From: Takashimella koratensis
Taxonomy: Eukaryota > Basidiomycota > Tremellomycetes > Trichosporonales > Tetragoniomycetaceae
Length of the DNA stretch: 64,000 bases
Direction: 5' to 3'
NCBI GenBank assembly: GCA_003116875.1
Contig: BCKT01000005.1
Span: 434,001-498,000 of the forward strand
In this document: piece after piece, positions 20,077 to 31,011 of the stretch
Layout: every line of letters begins with the position of its first letter
Numbering within the stretch: the stretch's first letter is position 1
Notes under the pieces: model-generated
Seen by the model: the letters and a program-made list of their open reading frames with translations, nothing else
Told to the model about the DNA's origin: nothing
The model's database searches: none
Position numbers and translations under genes: made by a program

Positions 20077-23000
20077 TCAGGCCTCCACTGCCTCGTCGGC
20101 CTTCTTCTCACCCTCTTCAACGGCGCCCTCCTTCTCAGGCTCGGCCATATCCACATCCGCGCCCTTCTCTTTCTCCACCTCGGCTCCAACCGTCTTTGCG
20201 TCATCCTTGCTCGCGGTGCTCTCAGCCTCGGCCTCGACCTCTACCTCGATCGACGCTTCGCCATTCTCCTTCTCCGGCGCGTCTTTGCCAACTTCCACAT
20301 CGGTCGCTTCGGCCGGCGCGCTCGCCTCTTTGGTCGAAGTCGGCTCAACCTCCTTGTTCGCTTCCGGTTCAGTCGCCTTTGCCGACACCGCCTCGACCTC
20401 GTCGGCCCTGGCGCCCTCGTCATCCGCCTTCGACTCGGGGCCGTTCTCGGCTGATCGCTCTTCCTCTGGCGCTGCGTCTGCTGCAAAGTCCTTCTCCGTC
20501 ACGCCGTTGCCATTGACCACGGGCTCGTCGGCCTTGCCCTCATCCTGCGCCTCCGCAACCTTCTCCACCTCAGCACCACCTGCCTTGGCCGTCTCCTCAT
20601 CCACAGCCGCATCCTTATCGGCATTCTCCAATACCGCAGCTTCGGGCTTGGACTTTTTCGCGTTCTGCGAGGAGATCGGGGACGACGGTGAAGGTGGTTC
20701 GGTCCGCTTGGTTCCAGCCACGGCCGAGGGTTGGGCAGGTTGTTGGGTGGAGGGGATGGTCGACGACTGCGGCGCGCTCGGGGTCGAGGTTGATGTTAAA
20801 CCCGGCTCGTCGGTAGGACGAGGCGAAGCAAGTGCACACGCTGCCGCCGCCTCGCGATCGCTCACTGAGGCTGTGGCAGAGTTGGGCGCAGAAGCTCCCC
20901 TGTCACCATGCAAGAACATGAGGGCGTCGGCTGCTCCTTCGTCGTAATCTGAGTCAAAGCATCAGCACAAGCTCTTCTCCAACGGCCATCTGACTGCAGC
21001 CTCGCCCATTGGATTCCACCCAACTCACCCTCATCCACTGCCCGGTTCGGAGCGACCTGTCGAGCCGCTGGCGATGCTCCGGGGCTCCCTTCATTGCGCG
21101 ACCGCTCTCCACTCCCTCCCGAATCCTTCCCCACTGCCGAGACAGACGGTGTCGCCGCACTCGTTGGCGAAACCTTCTTCGCCGACCCGGGCCCCCCGCT
21201 CCCCCCAGCAGCCTTGTCGTCTCGCGCCTTTTTGCTGCTGCTCGGTGTCGACCCGCCGTGAGTGGACGACGCGTCGTCGCGATCTCGACGGTCAATCTTG
21301 CGCTTGACACTGGTCTTACTGCTGGTCGACATGGCGGGGCTTGGGGCGCGGAAGTCGCCCGGTCCACCGGGAGGTCCTTGGTCTCGAGAGACAGAGACGC
21401 TGCGGTGTTGCCCGCCACCGTTGGCTGACAGGTTCTCCATCTTGACTTCGCGGTCCCTGTCCCTGTCCCTCTCCCTTTCCCGATCCCGGTCGTCGTATCG
21501 ACCCGGGTCTCGGCGGTCGTAAGGGTAGGGCCCGGGACCCGCGTGCTGCCGGTCGTACGGGTGAGGTGGCGGGTAAGGCTCGGGTCCACCGGGACCTTGG
21601 CGAGGGTAGTCTCGCGGGTCTGGGCCGGGGTAGGGACCCCGCTCGCCCAAGCGTGGTGAAGGGTTGCGGAGGTCGTGCTGCGGACCTGGAAGTCCGGGGG
21701 GACCAACTCGGCGGTCACGCTCACGGCGCTCCCACTCGTCGCGCTCTCGGAAGCTGCCGCCGGGAGGGGGCGGGTACGGCGGGTAACCTCCTGGGTAGCC
21801 CTGAGGACCGCCTGGGGGAGGGGGTGGCGGGAATTGGGCCTCAGCTCGGCGCCGCGGAGAGCTGGGCGAGTTGCCGTGCCTCTCGGAGGTCGGGTCGTAC
21901 CTCCCCGGTCCGGCGCCATGACCACCGTACCCGGGTCCCGGTCCATCGCGGTACTCTCGTGCATTGGGGTCGGGGCGTTCCGTATCCATAGGCGCCAGGG
22001 CAGGCATGCGAGACATGGTCCCGCGCGACTCGTCGACATGGGCGAGGGGTGGGGGCGCAGCACCGCGGAATGGGCCCGGAGATCCGTGAGGCCCAATGGG
22101 TCCACCTCGGGGGTCAGCGTTCGTTGGGTGCGGCGCGGGCATGTCGCGACCGATTGGTCCGTCGCCGCCGAGCTGCGCAGGCGGTGGACGAGGAGGCGAG
22201 CCACCTGGCGAGCCGCCGTTGTACCCACCCGCGGGGGGGACGGCGTATTGGGATGGGTGGACGTCGACGGGCGGGGGCGCCGGGGGGAGTGGGGCGTTGC
22301 TCGAGCTAGCGTTCTGCAAGAGCTGGAGTCGCGACTTGATCGTCGAGTTGGACGGGTCGAGCTCGGCCGCGCGCGAGTAGGCATCGATCGCATCGGTAAT
22401 CTGGTTGTTGCACGACTCGTACAGACTTCCCAGGTTGTACCAGACTTCCGAGATATAAGGATTGATGCGGATAGCTCGCGAGTAGGCGTCAAGAGCATCG
22501 CGGTACTGGTTGATCTGGAAGTAGAGGACACCGATCGAGCACCAGAATGTCGGGTTTCGACCGTCGCGGTAGACTGCCTGTTGGTAGGCCTCGTAGGCCT
22601 TATTGTACCTCTGACCAGCCATGTAGGCGCGTCCGAGGAGGTACCAGCTTTGGGGGTCGCTGCCGTCCGTCTCGAGACTCTTGGTCAGGTATGCGACCGC
22701 TTGGTCTTGGTTGGCAAACGTCGCACCGGGCTGATGGTAGAGCCAACCAAGCTGTTGGAGGACCTTGGCGTGGTCAGGTTGGTGGCCGAGGACACGCATG
22801 TAAGCGTCACGCGCGGCGTTGTAGTCCTGGTCGAGCTCGTAGACGTGACCGAGCTGGAACCAAATGTCCCACGACGTGAGCGGTCGAGGTGGGTCGTTGA
22901 TGATGCGACGGAAGCAGTCGAGCGAATCTCGATACTTGCGCTGGTGTTTGTAGATGATGCCGAGGCGGAAGTAGATCTCGTTGGCCTTTTCGAACTCTGG

Positions 23001-23981
23001 ATGGGCGTCAGTGGGCCATAGATAGTGATCGAGGTTGGGGATGTACTCACCCTGGTCCATTTTCAGAACACTAGAGAAGGCTTCCTCGGCATGTTCAAAC
23101 GAGCCGTATCGGTCGTAGAGGATACCAATGCCGTACCAGAGTTTTGGCTCCTGCATAAAAGTCAGCGTCTAGTCAGTCGGATTGCTCTCTCACTTACCCT
23201 GGGATTGGTTAAGTGGTACAATGCCTGCTGGTACGCTGTGTACGCCTTAGGCAACTCATCCTTCATCAATAAGCAGTGACCTGAGCAGTCCGTCAGCATG
23301 CCTCCGCCTACCAGGGGTAATTTCAACTCACCCATAGAGCCCCAGACCTCGCCATTGTCCTGCTTGATCTCGAGAATACGGTGAAAGTACTCGATCGCCT
23401 TGTCAAAATCGTCTCGACCACGAGCAATGGATGCGACGGCGTTGAGAGCGACAATAGAGTTGGGGTTGTGACGAAGGGCGTTCTGGAACGCGGCCAGTGC
23501 TCGGTCATGATCGTTCATCTGCTGCGACACGGCACCTATACGAAAAGGACAGGTTAGTGGTACTACTTGGAAGGGCACGGTAACCTGGGCTCGACATACC
23601 GATCAAAAGCCAAGTGTTCTCGTTGGCGCCTGCAAGCTGAGCGAGAACGGACTCCTGCTTCTCCTTGCCTGCTCGAGCGGCCGAGCTCATATTCGGGTTG
23701 ACGGGACCTGGGTGGGCGTGGCCGTTGCCGACCGCGTTGGGTGGGGGAGGACCCACGGGTTCAGGAGGAGGTGGTCCACCTTGCATGGCGAGTTGTGGCG
23801 GTGGAGGCGGCGGTCCGCCTGCCATTTGTGAGGGTGGGGGTGGGCCATTGGAGACATGCCGGGATGAATGGAGGTGGGGTTGCTGCATCGGGTGCGGAGA
23901 GGCCGAGGGATAGCCCGGCATCCCTGGGGGAGGGTAAGGGTGGTGCATCGGGTGATGGTGGACGCGAGAATCGGCTGGCAT
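20077..23981 (-). CDS. SSN6: General transcriptional corepressor Cyc8/Ssn6, TPR protein
   Basis: Six exons (23981-23600, 23535-23332, 23280-23198, 23150-23051, 22996-21029, 20948-20077) give 1202 residues. A Pro/His/Met-rich N-terminus is followed by about ten tetratricopeptide repeats (for example ALAAFQNALRHNPNSIVALN, LWYGIGILYDRYGSFEHAEE, VWYNLGSLYESCNNQITDAI). This block binds Tup1 and DNA-bound repressors in the yeast complex. The remainder is low complexity: Pro/Gly/Arg/Asp-rich, then a motif kept in fungal orthologues (DEDYDEGAADALM), then a long Glu/Ala/Lys acidic tail. Nuclear, without its own DNA-binding domain. The large exon holds most TPRs and the Pro-rich region. Long open frames on the opposite strand here are composition artefacts. 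Confidence 0.93.
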
Positions 23982-26900
23982 CCTGGGCCTGCTGCCTGCG
24001 CTGCTCGTGCGTCGAAAAGGAAAGGGCGAGAGGATGGATTTGCGGAAACTGTCATGGATCGTAGAGGAAGGGCGGAAAAGAGGGGTGTCAGCATGGCGTG
24101 TACGCCACTGTCTGCGCAGAGTCATCAAAGCTGGGTCAAGGCGGGACGGCCAAGTGGGAAACGATCAAGTCGATAACACAGGGGAGATCTGGAACGGCTG
24201 GGAGAGGCTAGGAGGATAGGGGGGACGGGTTGGGGAGTGGACGAAAGAGAAAAGTTGGAGAGGAGGGGGGTATCGGGGGGAATTGCCATGAGAGAGCAAG
24301 TCTCGGCCGATGCTGATTCCAGCTCGACGACCGGCATCCACTCAACCGGCAGTCGGTTTGCTGCTCCCTTGATAGCTTGACGCCGTTGTGGATTGGCAAC
24401 GTAGCAACATGTGCGCGTCACGCCTCTCCGGAGATGGATGGCGCTTACCGACTGCAGAAGGCCTTGACTAGTCTTTGGCAGACCGGAAGGCGAGGATGAA
24501 GGGAAGGACGGTGACCCGGCGAACAGGTGAGGGATGCAAGCTCTTGATATGATATGACTGTTGACTCACGGGGAAAGATAACAAGTAGGCGGGTTTAGGC
24601 TATACCGTCTGGTGTTATGGTGTTATGCCTCTCCTTTGAGTAGGGAGTGGCGGCAAAAGGAGAGTGAAGGCGGGTAGGTTGACCGACGATGACGGTGGAT
24701 GATGTATCGTTGAGCGGGGTAAGGTTAGGGGGTGAGACCGACGTGGATGATGCGGTGACGCGCGGTGATCGATGCTGTGGAGTGTGAGCTGAGAATGGGG
24801 ATGGGTAGGATGGGGTGAGGATGAGAGAATGTGAGGTTGAGGAAGGAGATGATGAGAGTCGGATGAGGATGATGAGGATGGTTGCGAGGGAGAATCTGTG
24901 CGAGAGAAGGGGGAGAAAGGGGGCCGGGGCGAGGCCGGGAGGCGGAGAGGGAGGCGTCGACGAGATCGGAAGGGGAGGGACTGGGACTCGTCCTGGGATG
25001 GGGGCGCAGAGGACCGAGGATGCTTTGGGTTTAATTTGCGCACCCAAATCAGTCGCACTCGCTGATGGACGGGGTGGGGCAACAACGCTAGGCAGTCAAA
25101 GGATGGGGACAGGTGCCGTTCGGTGCTGTTTGCAGTGGGCCAAGGGCAGGTGGAGGGGAGTAGACTAGCAGCGAGGTGAGGTAGAAGGGGATGAGGAGGG
25201 TGGAGGAGGGTGGAGGAGGGTGGAAGAGGGTTGAGACGAGACAATCAAGACACGCATGCACACAGCGAAGCAACGAGAAAACGAAGCAACGAGCACGAGT
25301 CAGAGATGCAACAGGCACCGGTGATCATCATCAGAGTCAACCATCCCATCCAGAGCTAGCCCAGACCCTACCTTACCCTCCATGCGCAGCAGCTGTAGCT
25401 GAACCCAAAGGCACCGTTGCAACAAAGGACAGATGCGCAGGATGGGTGCAGCGCACGGGCGCAAAGGATAGGGATAGGGAACAAGGGGCAGGGGGCAGGA
25501 GACAAGGAAGCGGGACCAGACACGAAATGATGGGAGATGGATGGTCCCATTTCATCGACACTTGACACACACATAGCCCAAAGGATGCGGACAAGGACAA
25601 TGACGGCGACGACCAACCAACCAACGGAAAGCGCGTGCGCTCAGGGCCGAGACCACGCTCGTGCTGGATCTGAAATGATGACGATGATGTGATGAGGAAG
25701 GGGAAGAACAGGTCCGAGTACGAGCACAGCCGAGCGTGTCGGGCATCATTGCACCCGGTAGAGGCAGGCCCATGACGGCGCCCGATAGCACGCATGCGAC
25801 CACCCCATCATGATCTCAAGCACGCGCAGATGTACGCCCCCGGACAAGGAGAAAGAGAAGACCAAGAAACTCCCGATAGAAGAGACGTACGTACTCACCC
25901 TTTCAATATCAAAGCGCTCAAACTATCACCAGCAGCGGCGACGAGAGGTGCGGTCACAGCGGTGCGAAGATGCAGTGTTCCCAGTTATAGATGATGATGG
26001 ACGGGATGGAAGAACCGTCCTTGCAATATCGAGTTGTAGTTGAAGTGTCAAGGTTGAGGAAGGGTAGAGCCAAGCTTTGTTAGCTTTGATCCCGGCGGAT
26101 CGAGAACTGAGCCTGGAAAGAGGGGTCGGTGGAGTGTGTGTCTGAGATGGATGATGGGCGAGATGGGCGGTGAGCTTGTCCCTCGCGTGGCTTTGAACTT
26201 TCGGGGTTTCCTACGTCGATCGCCGTGCGGACGTGGAATGCCGTCGGGTGAGCGGGGTCGGCGGTGGTGAGGGAGATGGGAGGGGTGGAGGTGAGGGCTG
26301 GTGGTGGTGGTGGATGGAGACGAGGGAGGATGAGGGGGAGGGAGAAAGAGGAAGATGAGGGAGGGATGAGAAGTGGTGGGTGGTGTCGATGGGGTTTGTC
26401 GTTGTCTGGTGGGTGGGTAGGTGGCTCTTGGTGGTAAGGAGGAGTCTAGGGCCAGGGCAGCTAAAGGCAAAGGTAAAGGGAAAGGGACAGACAGACTCTA
26501 CCATCTGTGGGGCGTGATGCGGTTTCGCCGGGCACTTTTATTTTTATTCATTTGATTTTATTAAGACTGTACCACTAGTCAATCTTTTCTCCCACCCTGC
26601 TTCTTTTTGGCTTTTTCTCGGCCCAGGACCTGGTTTACACTGGTACCCTAACAGATTGTAAGCCCGTACGCAGACAGAGTCGACGCTTCTTCTTCCTTGT
26701 TCTAATCCAATTGGGATTTATTCCTTTTTGCCCTTTTCTTTTTCTATTTTATCTAGCTTGGGATCTACGTCGTTTTCGTGGCCCGTTCCGGAGACGAGGG
26801 ACAGACCACCACTTTGACCTTGGCCCTCAGGGGATCCGGGTCCACTGTAGGAATGGTTACGTGTGGTCTCGAGTCACGAGGTATGCGTATTGTAGTGCAG

Positions 26901-27983
26901 GGCAGTGCATGTACCGAGGATGAGGATGAGGGAGAGATGATGATGCTCTCTGCTTTGAATGCATGGCGGGGTCGAGATGGATAGGTAGGCTGGCTCGATC
27001 GCTGCAACAGCAGAGGAGAGCGGGAGGGGGGAGGGGGGAGAGGGGAGGAATCGGGGAGGGGGGAGGAAGAAATTAGTGCCCGAGGCTAGAGGGGGGTTTG
27101 GTTTGTCGGAAGACGGAAGACGATAGTGTGGAACGGCGGCAGCGAGCACGCACCCACCTACTGTACCCACCCACCCGGGATTCACTCGCCCACCCAGTAA
27201 GCAAGCGTCGTTTGAGATTCAGGACCAAATAACCGTCGATTTCCATTTTCACTCTCTAACCCTTTCTCCCATCCCACCTGTTGGGCTTGTCCATTTTCAG
27301 GTCCGGACTTGTTCCCTGAGAGAGACAGACAGTGTGTACTGCTGGTCAGGGTCATGGCTCGGGTCAAACACGAAAGCGAACTAGGACCGTCGGACAAGCA
27401 GTGGAAAAACGCCACGCCACATACGCCACGCTTCGTTCCAACCTCTCTCTCTGCCTGGTCGCTCTCTCTTGCCCCACCCCCCGGCCCCCCTCCTCGCAGT
27501 AGGCGCGAACAACCGCCCCGGGTCGCCTGGGATACCGGCCACATTCACCCGTGCTGAAAAAGGCGGGAGCAGGAGTCAGGGGTCAGGGACGGATTTAAAC
27601 GTAGACGCGAGGCTCGACCGAGTCGAGACGATGATGACAGCGGTGACACATGCATCCCTCCCACCCGTGCTCTTTCACCCGAATTCGGCCCTCACCGGGC
27701 TCCACGGTATTTTGCCTCCGAGCCCCTTCTGGAATCTAGCAAAGGATAGGCACACATCGTGTGATCGGAGATAGGCGCCTCAACGGAGCGTGCATCCTAT
27801 CGCGCCTACATAGGTCAACCCACAATGCATAGGCTTGGATGGGGATTACCCTCTTACTCTGGGGTCTCCACGTGCCAGGGGTCATTCGTCGATGCACCGG
27901 TCAATGTTGGGACGACTGTGCCCACTGCGACCACAACCGCAAAACGACTATTCTCATCCCCATCGCCCCTCCTCTGCCTCACC
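23982..27983. other. 4.0 kb gene-free, low-complexity region between divergent genes
   Basis: It separates the Cyc8 start (minus) from the Nudix start (plus). No splice-consistent gene could be built on either strand. It contains a GGAGGGTGGA array at 25194-25235, a G-run cluster at 27019-27065 and another G-rich stretch at about 26240-26360. Part may be a long 5' leader of the corepressor, which in some fungi has long untranslated leaders; that is inference. Confidence 0.5.
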
Positions 27984-29634
27984 ATGACCGCTCTTCCTCA
28001 AACCCGCTCCCTCCTCCCCGTCGTTGCCGCCGCTGACAACTTCCCGGCCCACCTGGGCCCTTACCCTCTTGCCCATCCGCTGACTTCCGAGCCATACGTC
28101 CCTTTCCACCTTCACCCTACCGATGCCGCTCGAGGTCTCCCTCCCGTAGGCCTCTTACGCCCCGCTGTCCTCCGTGAACTCCTCTCGTCCAAGGCAGAGG
28201 CGCTTGCCGCCGACTCCAGCAGTCCCTGGAACTTTGTGCAGAACGGGGACAAGGTAGTAGCGGTTACCTTTTCCCCAGAGGTGTTGAAGAAAGGAAGGGA
28301 AGGGATGGAAGAGGCGATGAGGGTCACAGTGGAAAAGTGGAGAAACAATGGCAAGTTCCCCGAAGCCTTAGGTGGTGAGTGCCCTGGATGTGTGGGCGTG
28401 TGTATGTCTGGAGCAACCGCTTATGATTTAGGCTGGCGAAATGAGAGGTACACAATCTACGCATGGCCAGCGTCTCAAGCCCTCGTTGATCAAGGTATCA
28501 CTCCCGGTAAACCGTTCGGTAACGCCGCGTTCGGGCTAGAACGTTCGGCATGCGCAGTCTGGGGGTTTGCCACCTTTGGCGTTCATATGACAGGCAAGTC
28601 GTTGAGTTTGAAGCTCTCCATCTTGCGTCAATCGCACGAAAGCTGACAGTCGAACAGCTTATGAAGGTGATGGAGCGGATATGAAGATCTGGGTACCAAG
28701 GAGGAGCAAGACCAAAGCGACGTGAGTGAGACTCGACCTCGGTATCATGATTCACTGGCTAATAGAACTTCAGATGGCCCGGGATGCTAGACAACGTGTG
28801 TTCTCCTCTGGTTGAGAGTTAATGACAAGCTGATGGGAGTAGACGGTGGCAGGCGGTATTCCAGACGGGTACAGCCCGCTCGAAGCTATGGTCAAGGAAT
28901 GCGACGAGGAAGCTAGCTTGCCTGACCATTTTGTTCGACCGAGACTAAGGTGAGCAACGGTGTAGTGGCGCCTAGTGGAATTTCTTAAAGACCGAATGCC
29001 TGTCGTCCAGTTCAGCCTTGCGGATCGCTTCGGCGGCAGACTCTAGTTTGGTCGAAGCTGACACGAGCTAAGAAACGTCGGCGCTTGCACGTACTTCTAC
29101 ATCACTACAAACGGGGATTTACAGCCTGGTAAGTGACCCCTTCTCAGCGATCGTTCGATACCGTAGCTGACAACCCCGTGCGTAGAGCTTGAGTGAGTCG
29201 GTCAGACAACAGGACAACCGGCTGCCCTGACTAATGTCGGTTCAGGTACACTTACGATCTGCCGTTACCGCCTCGAGACTCGCCAGAGTACATCCTCCCT
29301 GGGCCCCACGACGACGAAGTCGAGTCGTTCACTGTGAGTCCTATATCATTCAACACCATATCGACTATACTTCACTTTCATCCCATTTCAAGTCACACCG
29401 GATGGCCGACTTCACCACAGTCTGATGCTGACCCGCGATTCTCCCCGGGGACAGCTCATGACCGTCCCTGAAGTCATCGAAGCCATGCATCAAGGTAAAT
29501 TCAAGCCCAATTGCGGTCTCATCCTTGTCGATTTCTTGATTCGACACGGGCTCGTGACGCCCGAGAACGAGCCGTACTTTTTTGAGATCATGTGGCGCGC
29601 CCATCGCAGGCTGGGCGTAACGGTGCCTACGTAG
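27984..29634 (+). CDS. DUF4743/Nudix hydrolase (YJR142W-type)
   Basis: Nine exons (27984-28374, 28432-28593, 28658-28721, 28774-28795, 28843-28949, 29073-29128, 29186-29192, 29246-29333, 29455-29634) join to 358 residues. The first 130 residues are the DUF4743 part, continuing into WRNERYTIYAWP. The Nudix region has FGVHMTAYEG, WVPRRSKTKATWPGMLDN and the Nudix box AGGIPDGYSPLEAMVKECDE then EAS. Lys stands where many Nudix proteins have Arg, as is usual in this subgroup. Homologues are linked to clean-up of damaged thiamine diphosphate; substrate here is inferred from the family only. Two oddities hold the frame only if accepted: intron 2 uses a GC donor (GCAAGT at 28594) and exon 7 is only 7 nt. 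Confidence 0.88.
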
Positions 29635-29859
29635 CCTACGTACCCCGCCAGCCACAGGTGACCAGAAGGAGGATGCTGGGGAGTAGAATCGAGGTATGAA
29701 CGGAAAGTGCTCCACTTGAGGCACGAGTTGGACGAGAGGGGGAGAAAGGCGGTTGGTGGGGAGTGTAAATAGACCAGGTAGATCTTGTACATGTATGAAA
29801 AAAGATATGCCATGCTCGGTACAAAGTACATGTAATCGCAATCAAGAGAGTCATGCAAC

Positions 29860-30774
29860 TCATGCTGAGCTTGCTGCCTTGTTTTGTTCCTGCAACTTCA
29901 TCTGTAATACCTGAACTACACTCTGTACGTTGTCCTGTTTTCGCTCAATCGTCTTTTGCAGTGTCTCGAGGTTAGATTGAACAAATGTCGCTTTGGTATT
30001 GTAATGAGCTGTCGCTTCGGCTTTGGTCTGGGCCAGATTTAGAGTCAGAGTCAGAGTCGGAGTCAGAGTTATGAGGAGCAGATAAGGGCATGGTTCAAGG
30101 CGTGAGATGACTCACTTTCTTCACGTAGAAACCGGTACCTACGTCAACGACGACGTGCTCGAGGTCTCCAAGTTTACCGGGGACGTAGAGCGATGGAGTG
30201 AGCGGGACGAGAACTCGTTTGTCTAGATTGCAAAAGATCAGCTCTATGTCCAGCATGGAAATCCACTGTATCAAAAAGTGTCAAGTCTATAAGGTCGACG
30301 AGAAAACCCAGGTCTTCATCTCCCTCAAGGTATCCGGGAAAAAGATCAGGATGCAATGGAGAGATGCCCAGGTGAGATATAGAGTAGAGCTCACCTTTTG
30401 ATTTTGGTGTCAAGGCTTCAATATCGGTTACGCATGATTTGAATTTCGCTTGAGCCTGCTTGAGCTGGCCAAAGGAAGTCGTCAAGTGGTCGAGCTCCTG
30501 CAAGGCGAGCATGGGAACGAGGGTCAGAGCAGGATCAGTAGACGCTCCTTGAAAGACTAATGTGGGCGGGAAAAAGGCGGCCATGGTGAGGACAGGAGGA
30601 GGAGTATAAGGGTGATGGGTTCAAATCAAGGGAAGAAAGAGGAAGCAAGGGCAGGGAGGAGGCGAGATCAAATAGACATTTCGTTAACTCAGAACTCACC
30701 TCATCGAGCTGCTTCTTGACCTCTTGCAGCTGAACCGGGTCGAGGTCGGTAAGTGTGACTTGTTGCTCGGCCAT
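29860..30774 (-). CDS. GIM5: Prefoldin subunit 5
   Basis: Four exons, 30774-30700, 30497-30395, 30222-30116 and 30027-29860, give 150 residues, the usual size. It has the alpha-type prefoldin layout: N-terminal helix ([19 protein letters not shown]), beta hairpins ([19 protein letters not shown] and [13 protein letters not shown]) and C-terminal helix ([20 protein letters not shown]). It acts in the hexameric cytosolic chaperone that hands actin and tubulin to CCT. It is divergent with NAD synthetase (238 nt apart). The last intron contains repeated CTGACT units close to its acceptor. Confidence 0.92.
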
Positions 30775-31011
30775 CGTGGGTTGGTTGAGTGAATGGGATG
30801 AAAACGAGACAAAGTCGGTGAAGACGAACACGAACACGGGTCTAAACTCGTCGTCGGACTTTTCCCCAATCTCCGTCAACCTCCACTCTGGCTCTATCCG
30901 ACTCGGCCTTCTTCCCCATCCTCCATCCTCCCAACTTCCCATAGGCACCCTCCCACCATACAACAACTCATCACCAACCTACCAAACGACCAACCGACCG
31001 ACCAACCCATC

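Noticed and set aside
21675..23021. Long plus-strand open frame (448 codons) opposite the corepressor gene
   Set aside because: The minus strand gives clear TPR repeats and spliced continuity; the plus frame has no known motif and exists because of GC-rich codon use.
24595..25244. Overlapping Ser/Pro-rich open frames on the minus strand
   Set aside because: Low-complexity composition, no splice-supported extension and no conserved motif.
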